Shown here in pieces: positions 6,972 to 12,682 of a stretch of DNA of 12,682 nucleotides. The notes under the pieces were generated by a model. It was not told the origin of the DNA and did no database searches. It saw only the letters and a program-made list of their open reading frames with translations. Source of the stretch: CAJJDF01 sp965655625 (GTDB lineage Bacteria; Bacteroidota; Bacteroidia; Flavobacteriales_D; CAJJDF01); assembly GCA_965655625.1 (NCBI GenBank), contig CBFHHA010000052.1, positions 1-12,682 of the forward strand. Direction: 5' to 3'. The position numbers and the translations under genes were made by a program. How positions within the stretch are numbered: position 1 is the first letter of the stretch; the number at the start of each line of letters is the position of its first letter.

Positions 6972-7889
6972 ATGAAACTACCTTTCTCCCATTCTTTGAA
7001 ACAAATAGCCCAATTTATCGATTGTAAATTCATTGGAAAACCGGATTTTTTAGTCTCGGGTATTAATGAAATTCATCAGGTAGAAGCAGGTGATTTGGTA
7101 TTTGTGGATAATGAAAAGTATTACGAAAAAGCACTTAAATCGGCTGCTACCACTATTTTAATTGACAAAGAATTGGATTGTCCAGAAGGAAAAGCGTTAA
7201 TCATTTCGGAGAATCCTTTTAGAGATTTTAATAAATTAACGAAACACTTCAGCCCAGTTGAACTTTGGAGCGAAAAGAACCAAGAAATTCACAAGTCAGT
7301 CATGTTATTTCCTAATGTGACTTTGGGTGATAATGTAAAGATTGGAAAAAATTCCATTATTTATCCTGGAGTGGTTATTTACAGCAATACAACCATTGGC
7401 GAAAACGTAACAATTCATGCCAATACAGTGATTGGAGGCGATGCGTTCTATTTTCAAACGAAAGAAAATTCACATAAAAAGTTACATTCATGCGGATCTG
7501 TAGAGATTGAAAGTGACGTTGAAATTGGGGCAGCCTGTAGCATTGACAAAGGAGTAACAGGAATTACCAAAATAGGAAAAGGGACAAAGCTGGATGCCCA
7601 AGTTCATATAGGTCACGATACCGTAGTTGGCAACAATTGTAAGTTTGCAGCACAGGTAGGTATTGCTGGCTGCGTCACTATTGAGGATAATGTTACACTT
7701 TGGGGACAAGTAGGTATCCCATCAAACTTAACCTTGAAGAAAAACTCTACCGCTCTAGGACAAGCTGGGATTCTAAAAAACATGGAGGAAGGCAAAACTT
7801 ACCTTGGCAGTCCGGCAAAAGAAGCCAGAGAAGAATTCAAAGAAATGGCCTTGATTAAAAAGCTACCCGAAATCTTGGGGTTGAAATAA
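6972..7889 (+). CDS. LpxD-type acyltransferase (UDP-3-O-acylglucosamine N-acyltransferase homologue)
   Basis: 305 residues. Residues 1-100 form the LpxD N-terminal nucleotide-binding domain, with the motif NPF at 81-83 where LpxD has NPY. Residues about 105-270 are a left-handed beta helix of hexapeptide repeats (IGKNSI, IGENVT, IGKGTK). Residues 283-304 are the C-terminal helices. His215 in VHIGHD aligns with the catalytic His of E. coli LpxD (His239), and IHANTVIGGDAF (148-159) and IGAACSIDKG (185-194) match the family's core. LpxD adds a 3-hydroxyacyl chain from acyl-ACP to the 2-amino group of UDP-3-O-acylglucosamine in lipid A synthesis. The gene is slightly short (E. coli 341) and is not beside other lpx genes. 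Bacteroidota often carry two LpxD homologues, so this may be the second copy with an altered substrate; I leave the symbol blank. It converges with the next gene, 9 bases apart. Confidence 0.88.
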   Translation: MKLPFSHSLKQIAQFIDCKFIGKPDFLVSGINEIHQVEAGDLVFVDNEKYYEKALKSAATTILIDKELDCPEGKALIISENPFRDFNKLTKHFSPVELWSEKNQEIHKSVMLFPNVTLGDNVKIGKNSIIYPGVVIYSNTTIGENVTIHANTVIGGDAFYFQTKENSHKKLHSCGSVEIESDVEIGAACSIDKGVTGITKIGKGTKLDAQVHIGHDTVVGNNCKFAAQVGIAGCVTIEDNVTLWGQVGIPSNLTLKKNSTALGQAGILKNMEEGKTYLGSPAKEAREEFKEMALIKKLPEILGLK

Positions 7890-7898
7890 ATTGATTAG

Positions 7899-8228
7899 TT
7901 AAAAAAAGGACTTTAACTTGCTAAATCTTTCAATTTTTTCGTACCAATCCACTTTCATCTCAAACGATACTTTTTCGGCTTCAATCTTATGAAATTGTTC
8001 GTTAATCAACTGACTTAGAATCTCCCAGAGTTTTGGAAATTGTAACCACACCTCTTTTTTCACCTCGAGTACCATCATAAGTAAATCACCCGAATAGAAT
8101 GTTGAGCGAATAAGCAAATCTTTTCCCAAGCTCGTAATTATTTCTTTTAAAACTTCTTCGTATTCTACAGTAATTTCCTCAACCTGAAGATACTCTTGCA
8201 GACGATTAAAAAGTTGTTCTTCGTTCAT
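7899..8228 (-). CDS. Small acidic protein of unknown function
   Basis: 109 residues, rich in Glu, Lys, Leu and Phe, with no signal peptide, membrane segment or cysteine. The pattern of Leu/Ile with Glu/Lys suggests an all-helical or alpha/beta cytoplasmic protein. The middle (about 33-60, LGKDLLIRSTFYSGDLLMMVLEV) looks like packed strands. It starts 28 bases after the stop of the outer-membrane protein gene and is the last gene of the leftward mutL group, so it is probably co-transcribed. I do not recognise a family. The gene ends 9 bases from the oppositely directed lpxD-like gene with no clear terminator, only a weak AT-rich inverted repeat at its stop. Confidence 0.75.
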   Translation of the reverse strand: MNEEQLFNRLQEYLQVEEITVEYEEVLKEIITSLGKDLLIRSTFYSGDLLMMVLEVKKEVWLQFPKLWEILSQLINEQFHKIEAEKVSFEMKVDWYEKIERFSKLKSFF

Positions 8229-8256
8229 TTATCCCTCGTATGTAGATTTGAAAAAA

Positions 8257-9114
8257 TTAAAGTCCGCCACCGTTTTGGGTTGCATCATCGTTGTCCCATA
8301 CTTTTGGGCAATCTGGTTTGGTGAGCCACGCAAAGCGGATCGAAAATATAATGGGACGATATCGCGAATGAAAAGCACCAAAAGTGGACCTTCCACCTTC
8401 CCATTGCCAAACATTTAGCAGGGGAATTTCGACAGAGGGAACTGCATACCACATTTGGCTAATTCTCATTCCTATTCCAAATTTATAATGAATTTGGGCT
8501 CTCAATCTAGAGGGCTCATTTTGGTAAGTTTCACGGAAACCAGTGGCATCTTCAGACTCCAATTTTTGAGCAAAAACATACTCAATATTGACTCCCAAAC
8601 TGTTCTGAAAAAATGCATTCTTATTTATCGCCAACACATTATTTGCATTAAACTGCCCACCAACAGAATGACTCTGATACGTTTGATTATAAGAAGTTGT
8701 GTCAAATATGGAGAGATTTTCTCGAACCAAATCATAGCTCTGCCCAGATCTTAATTGCTTGTATGATGCTCCATAATCAATATAGCTGATAAGCTTTTTA
8801 GTACTTAGTAATTTATATCTTCCTGCTTCCAAGTAAACACCAAACTGAGCTTGCTGTTCCAGATTAATTGCCGTTAGTATTTCTGGCTGAAAAGCACTTG
8901 TAGTAAGAGTTGGTTCAAACTCAATAAAATTCAATTTGGGAGTAGTCGTTGCTCCCACCCCAAAAAACCAACCTGTGTTATTCAGAGGTTTGATAAATGA
9001 ACTCATTTTTTCAGTTCTTTTTTTTCCTCCATATCGATTGAATTGCGCCTCTGAAACCAAGGCACTATGCATCAAAATTAAAAAAGGGAGAAAGGAAAAG
9101 ACAAAAGATTTCAT
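8257..9114 (-). CDS. Secreted probable outer-membrane beta-barrel protein
   Basis: 285 residues. A signal peptide covers about 1-23 (MKSFVF..., hydrophobic core LPFLILMHSALV, cleavage probably after SEA before QF). The rest is rich in Tyr, Phe, Ser and Asn, with alternating polar and hydrophobic stretches such as FGVYLEAGRYKLL, YIDYGASYKQL and RAQIHYKFGIGMRIS, as in outer-membrane barrels. The last such strand, RPIIFSIRFAW, is followed by a soluble tail with DCPKVWDNDDATQNGGG. No catalytic motif is visible and I cannot name the family; barrel assignment is by pattern only. It starts 30 bases after the rhomboid gene and is followed 28 bases later by the small acidic gene, consistent with one operon. 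Confidence 0.8.
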   Translation of the reverse strand: MKSFVFSFLPFLILMHSALVSEAQFNRYGGKKRTEKMSSFIKPLNNTGWFFGVGATTTPKLNFIEFEPTLTTSAFQPEILTAINLEQQAQFGVYLEAGRYKLLSTKKLISYIDYGASYKQLRSGQSYDLVRENLSIFDTTSYNQTYQSHSVGGQFNANNVLAINKNAFFQNSLGVNIEYVFAQKLESEDATGFRETYQNEPSRLRAQIHYKFGIGMRISQMWYAVPSVEIPLLNVWQWEGGRSTFGAFHSRYRPIIFSIRFAWLTKPDCPKVWDNDDATQNGGGL

Positions 9115-9144
9115 GAAACTAAAAATTATAACAATGGATGGAGA

Positions 9145-9873
9145 TTAATAAAAACTATCTCTTTTTTTATTCCAAAAAATCACCAAAATAAATCCAGCAA
9201 TTGCACCTCCCAAGTGGGCAAAATGCGCAATGTTATCCCACTCAAATCTATTTACACCCAAAAATAATTCAACGAGCATATAAAAAGGAATAAAGAACTT
9301 TGCCTTGATGGGAATGGGTAAAAAAATGAGCATTAATTCTGTATTAGGAAATAGGTAAGCAAAGGCGGCCAACAATCCCATAATGGCTCCAGAAGCTCCC
9401 ACCATTCCAATATTATTGTAATATTCGGCTTCTATTCCAGGAATTAAATAACTGGGATACTGAGCAGAAAAATCCAAAACAGCTACGATACTTTTAATTT
9501 GTTCAATATCTACTTCTGAGTACGTTGCCAAAGCTGAAGAGTAATTATAATAATTAAAAACTAATTGCAATAAAAGTGCTCCAGCCGCAGAAACAAAATA
9601 CACAATCAAAAACTTTTTGCCACCCCATACTTTTTCCAGTGTAGCCCCAAACATACCGAGAGCAAACATATTGAAAAGCAAATGAGCAAAACTTCCGTGC
9701 ATAAAAACATGGGTAATCAACTGATGAGGCATAAACAATTCACTTCCTATATTATGCAACGCCAACATCTCACGATATTGAGGAAAAACCTGAATACCAA
9801 GAAACATAAGTACATTTATAATCAACAAATTTTTTACAACCTCTGGAAGGTTTCGAAGTAAGTTACTAATCAT
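9145..9873 (-). CDS. Rhomboid family intramembrane serine protease
   Basis: This 242-residue multi-pass inner-membrane protein cleaves substrate proteins within or next to the membrane. It has the rhomboid hallmarks: HGSFAHLLFN with His64 and the oxyanion Asn68 (60-68), the GxSG motif GASG with nucleophile Ser161 (159-162), and the second catalytic residue His220 in HFAHLGG (217-223). About six membrane segments are apparent (roughly 13-30, 62-80, 88-106, 156-175, 180-207 and 219-235). Between the third and fourth, about 50 mostly polar residues (107-155) form an unusually long loop. Its ATG directly follows the mutL TAA with no spacer, implying translational coupling. The substrate is unknown; the neighbouring secreted protein is a conceivable but unsupported candidate. 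Confidence 0.95.
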   Translation of the reverse strand: MISNLLRNLPEVVKNLLIINVLMFLGIQVFPQYREMLALHNIGSELFMPHQLITHVFMHGSFAHLLFNMFALGMFGATLEKVWGGKKFLIVYFVSAAGALLLQLVFNYYNYSSALATYSEVDIEQIKSIVAVLDFSAQYPSYLIPGIEAEYYNNIGMVGASGAIMGLLAAFAYLFPNTELMLIFLPIPIKAKFFIPFYMLVELFLGVNRFEWDNIAHFAHLGGAIAGFILVIFWNKKRDSFY

Positions 9874-11700
9874 TTAAAATAGTTTATCCAATTCATCTGT
9901 CGTGAATGTAAGGTAAGTTTTTTTTCCATTAATTGCATACTCTGGCTGATTGCAAGCAAATAATTCATCTATCAGGTTATTCATTTCAAGTTCTGTGAGC
10001 TGCTTTCCTTTTTTGATGGACATATTAAAAGCCATTGCCCGCACCAAACTTTCTTGAATATTCAAGTTTAATTTATCCTGATTATTTTTCACTTGTTCTA
10101 ATATTTGCTCAAACGATCGCTGGTAATCAGTATCTTTTATCCCGGATGGCACTCCATTGATAGAAATTGTGTTTTTCCCAAACTCAACAATATCAAACCC
10201 CATAAGTTGCACTTCTTCCCAGATCTCTTTGAGCAGTGCAAAATTACTTGCCGAGAACTCCAATTGAACCGGAAATAGTTCTTTTTGAGAGGCAATTGAA
10301 TGATTCTGGATGGAAAAAGAAAACTTTTCATACAAAATTCTTTCATGAGCCTTTTGTTGATCGATTACAATGAAACCAGATTTTATTTGAGAGTAAATGT
10401 ATCTGTTGTGTATTTGGAATATCTTTTTATCCAAATCAATGGGGAGAAGTTCTTGCGAATCTTGCTCTTTTTCGGTTCTTGCCGTTACTCTTTGTTGAGC
10501 ATAAAATTGCTGAAGGGCATCTATTTGGTTGGTCGAAGGAGTCTCTTTTTTAAAGCCACTCCGTGGGCCTTCTGGTTTTTTTGAAACTTCTCTTTCGAAA
10601 GGATTAAATTGAGGATTCACCTTAATTTGAGGGATTTTCACTTCCATTCCTTTCCGAAATGGTTCTACATTAAAACTAGTTTCTTGATCAAAATCAAGAG
10701 AGGGTGCTACCTGATATTTTCCAATAGATTGTTTTACAGCAGAATTCAAAATGGCATAAATCGCCTTTTCATCTTCAAATTTTATTTCAGTTTTGGTTGG
10801 GTGAATATTAATATCAATACTCGCTGGTTCCATTTCCATGTAAATGAAATAAGAAGGATAGCTTTTGGAAGGAATAAGATCCTGATAAGCCTGCATTACT
10901 GCGTAATTTAAATAGCTATTCTTAATGTACCGCTTATTCACGAAAAAAAACTGTTCCCCTCTTGTTTTCTTAGCAAATTCTGGCTTACCAATAAAGCCTG
11001 TTAAGTTAGTAATGGAGGTTTTTTCGTCAATTGGGACAAGTGATTGATTGAATTTTTTTCCAAAAACATTCACAATTCGCTGCCTGAGAGTTCCTTGAGG
11101 CAAACTAAATGTTTCGGCTCCATTGTGAGTCATCTTAAACGAGACTTCAGGATGAGTAAGCGCCACTCTTTGAAATTCATCGATAATATGACGAGTCTCC
11201 ACTTGATTGGATTTTAGAAAATTTCTTCTAGCAGGTATATTAAAAAACAAATTTTTTATGGAAATGGAAGTTCCATTTGCCGTTTGCACTGGTTCCTGAG
11301 TAATCATTTTACTTCCTTCAATATGTATTCTAACCCCTACTTCTTGGTCATGAAGCTTTGTCTTCATTTCAACTTGTGCCACCGCTGCAATGGAAGCCAT
11401 CGCCTCTCCTCTAAAACCTTTCGTTCTAATACTAAATAAATCGTTCGTTTTCGTAATCTTTGAAGTAGCATGTCTTTCAAAACACATTCTGGCATCAGTT
11501 TCCCCCATTCCACATCCATCATCTATCACTTGAATAAGAGTCTTGCCCGCGTCTTTCAATATGAGCTGAACCAGTGTAGCTCCTGAATCGATAGAATTTT
11601 CCAATAATTCCTTAACGGCAGATGCCGGTCGTTGAACCACTTCTCCCGCTGCAATTTGGTTTGCAACAGCATCTGGCAAGAGTTTTATGAGGTTTGACAT
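9874..11700 (-). CDS. mutL: DNA mismatch repair protein MutL
   Basis: 608 residues. MutL couples mismatch recognition by MutS to strand incision and excision. The N-terminal GHKL ATPase is intact: Glu31 and Asn35 in ELLENSID (31-38), DDGCGM (60-65) and TKGFRGEAMASI (93-104), followed by the transducer domain to about 330 with NLFFNIPARR (150-159). A linker of about 335-415 is low in complexity. The C-terminal dimerisation domain (about 425-608) aligns with the endonuclease-type MutL, but the metal-site motifs look degenerate: DQHA is DQQK (447-450), the ACR motif reads AFN (557-559) and CPHGRP reads AINGKK (589-594). Nicking activity may therefore be lost. The start at 11700 gives the standard N-terminus MSNLIKLLPD. 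It heads a leftward group with the rhomboid gene. Confidence 0.97.
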   Translation of the reverse strand: MSNLIKLLPDAVANQIAAGEVVQRPASAVKELLENSIDSGATLVQLILKDAGKTLIQVIDDGCGMGETDARMCFERHATSKITKTNDLFSIRTKGFRGEAMASIAAVAQVEMKTKLHDQEVGVRIHIEGSKMITQEPVQTANGTSISIKNLFFNIPARRNFLKSNQVETRHIIDEFQRVALTHPEVSFKMTHNGAETFSLPQGTLRQRIVNVFGKKFNQSLVPIDEKTSITNLTGFIGKPEFAKKTRGEQFFFVNKRYIKNSYLNYAVMQAYQDLIPSKSYPSYFIYMEMEPASIDINIHPTKTEIKFEDEKAIYAILNSAVKQSIGKYQVAPSLDFDQETSFNVEPFRKGMEVKIPQIKVNPQFNPFEREVSKKPEGPRSGFKKETPSTNQIDALQQFYAQQRVTARTEKEQDSQELLPIDLDKKIFQIHNRYIYSQIKSGFIVIDQQKAHERILYEKFSFSIQNHSIASQKELFPVQLEFSASNFALLKEIWEEVQLMGFDIVEFGKNTISINGVPSGIKDTDYQRSFEQILEQVKNNQDKLNLNIQESLVRAMAFNMSIKKGKQLTELEMNNLIDELFACNQPEYAINGKKTYLTFTTDELDKLF

Positions 11701-11718
11701 GTGTGTTTTTTACTACCC

Positions 11719-11749
11719 CAAAAATACATGTAAGTACACGTTTTGACAA
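11719..11749 (-). promoter_or_regulatory. Promoter of the mutL operon
   Basis: Read on the minus strand, TTG (11747-11749) is followed after 20 bases by TATTTTTG (11719-11726), an exact TAnnTTTG box. The predicted start near 11713 leaves a very short leader of about a dozen bases before the ATG at 11700. An inverted repeat CAACTT/AAGTTG (11747-11752/11759-11764) overlaps the -33 element. Confidence 0.7.
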
Positions 11750-11813
11750 CTTAATTTGAAGTTGGTTTTAGACAAGTTTTCAACTTTTTGGAAGGCCCTT
11801 TCTATATTGAATT

Positions 11814-11990
11814 ATGGTACAATCACTCTTTCAGGAAAAATTCACTCAACCCGCAAATTACGATAAACAGAAACCTGAGTATTCCGACTTGAGGAGGAAT
11901 GTATCGAAGGGTGGTTGGACTTGTTATTTCACCTCCTTTTCATTAAAAGAAATGTCGTACGCTTTTAATTCTTCCAGGATGGGTTCGTAA
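11814..11990 (+). CDS. Doubtful 58-residue ORF antisense to the saccharopine dehydrogenase-like gene end
   Basis: An ATG at 11814-11816 opens a frame to TAA at 11988-11990. The product begins MVQSLFQEKFTQPANYDKQK, is hydrophilic, and has no signal or membrane segment. Its first two thirds lie in the intergenic region, and its end runs antisense to the 3' end of the neighbouring gene. There is no clear promoter, although TATATTGA precedes it. The last third is the mirror of real coding sequence. It may be chance; I list it only because it fills most of the spacer. Confidence 0.2.
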   Translation: MVQSLFQEKFTQPANYDKQKPEYSDLRRNVSKGGWTCYFTSFSLKEMSYAFNSSRMGS

Positions 11991-12682
11991 TACTGTTTAG
12001 AAATAGGCAAATCAACTCCCGTTGAATTGATAGTTCCGTTCAAGATTAATTTACAACAAATCCCCACAGGCAAGCCAACTGTATTACTCATGGCTGTATA
12101 GGTTTGGTCTTCACCAATGGAGACCATACTCGAATGAATTTCTTTGGTTTCGCCAAAATTATTCTTGTAAATAAGCTTGTGCCACATCACAATCATATCT
12201 TTGTCTTCAGGCTCAAGCGACCATTTTTCTTCCAATATTTTTTGAAGAATTTGAGCTGGTGTAGCATTCTTTAGCCCCACTTTCGTCTCTTCAAATATAC
12301 CTAACCACACCAACTTTTCCCATAACGTATCGTCTTGCTCAATTTTTAGGTAATGCCGCAACTTTAACTCGACTGAATCTGACGGACTGTAAGCTAAGAA
12401 AGAATTAATGAAATCACGGTAAGTCATTTCCTCGGTATTCTCCATGGTATAACTGTCATCGGTTGCTCCAATCTGAACAAACACATCCCAAGCTCTTGAA
12501 AAACCAACTCTACGCAATGTACCTCTGTAAATTGTATTGATATTTTCCAATCCATACACCGACTGGTATTTCAGTGAATCTCTGTTGGCTATTCCTTCAA
12601 ACTTTCCAAAACCATCTATATCGATAAACTCAGTTCTTCTAAATAATTTGTTGTAGGGTATGTATTTAAATCGCTTCTCTTC
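11924..12682 (-). CDS. Saccharopine dehydrogenase-like protein, C-terminal part (gene continues beyond window)
   Basis: The frame is open from the window edge, giving 252 codons and a stop. The N-terminal NAD(P)-binding domain lies outside. The visible part matches the saccharopine dehydrogenase C-terminal domain as I know it from Flavobacteriia, with landmarks ANRDSLKYQSVYGL, TIYRGTLRRVGFSRAWDVF, a charged SVELKLRHYLKI segment and, near the end, SSMVSIGEDQTYTAM and SNTVGLPVGICCKLIL. The family interconverts saccharopine with lysine or glutamate semialdehyde products, in lysine catabolism or related metabolism; which reaction applies here cannot be told. An in-frame GTG at 12557-12559 is not the start, because family sequence continues upstream of it to the edge. 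No clear terminator follows the stop. Confidence 0.9.
   Translation of the reverse strand, partial: EEKRFKYIPYNKLFRRTEFIDIDGFGKFEGIANRDSLKYQSVYGLENINTIYRGTLRRVGFSRAWDVFVQIGATDDSYTMENTEEMTYRDFINSFLAYSPSDSVELKLRHYLKIEQDDTLWEKLVWLGIFEETKVGLKNATPAQILQKILEEKWSLEPEDKDMIVMWHKLIYKNNFGETKEIHSSMVSIGEDQTYTAMSNTVGLPVGICCKLILNGTINSTGVDLPISKQYYEPILEELKAYDISFNEKEVK

Noticed and set aside
7897..7918. Inverted repeat AGTTAAA...TTTAACT between the convergent genes as a bidirectional terminator
   Set aside because: The stem is almost entirely A-T and overlaps the stop codon region, so it is too weak to call.
8229..8414. 61-residue minus-strand ORF overlapping the end of the outer-membrane protein gene
   Set aside because: It is an alternate frame of a gene with a clear signal peptide and barrel-like pattern. 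No sign of a frameshift joining the two frames.
12557..12559. GTG as start of the saccharopine dehydrogenase-like gene
   Set aside because: The same frame stays open to the window edge and encodes recognisable family sequence upstream, so the gene is simply cut by the window.
1..12682. Mobile element, CRISPR array, prophage, toxin-antitoxin or defence system
   Set aside because: No transposase, integrase, spaced direct repeats, att-like duplication or recognisable defence protein was seen. Gene content and spacing look like ordinary chromosome.

Overview
The window looks like a chromosomal stretch from a member of the Bacteroidota, most likely order Flavobacteriales. The DNA is AT-rich. Several intergenic regions carry the Bacteroidota-type -7 element TAnnTTTG, some with a TTG/TTTG -33 element. 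The proline--tRNA ligase is the short archaeal/eukaryal-like form typical of this phylum. The LpxD-like, rhomboid, MutL and saccharopine dehydrogenase-like proteins also have a flavobacterial flavour. This placement rests on recognition, not on a search.

Left part (1-4014): a secreted protein very rich in Trp, Asn, Gly and Tyr is read leftward and runs off the window edge. It is divergent from proS, which is read rightward and is followed 9 bases later by a conserved-looking protein of unknown function. Next come a good promoter, tRNA-Glu(UUC), rpsT (ribosomal protein S20) and a strong hairpin terminator. proS contains a run of 99 N. The flanking bases and the protein family indicate that essentially no sequence is missing there.

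Middle (4015-7889): pheT (PheRS beta subunit) has a possible small membrane-protein ORF overlapping its end. A roughly 290-base non-coding stretch with inverted repeats follows and is a candidate structured RNA. Next is an LpxD-type acyltransferase with its own -7 box.

Right part (7899-12682), all leftward: the 3' part of a saccharopine dehydrogenase-like gene, then an apparent operon of mutL, a rhomboid intramembrane protease (its ATG directly abuts the mutL stop), a secreted probable outer-membrane protein and a small acidic protein of unknown function. A well-formed promoter precedes mutL.

Functionally, most of the window is housekeeping: translation (proS, tRNA-Glu, rpsT, pheT), envelope (LpxD-like, outer-membrane protein, rhomboid), mismatch repair (mutL) and amino-acid metabolism. 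I see no mobile element, CRISPR array, prophage or defence system. The points most worth following are the artefactual gap in proS, the apparent loss of the endonuclease metal-site motifs in MutL, the non-coding stretch after pheT, and the W/N/G/Y-rich secreted protein.
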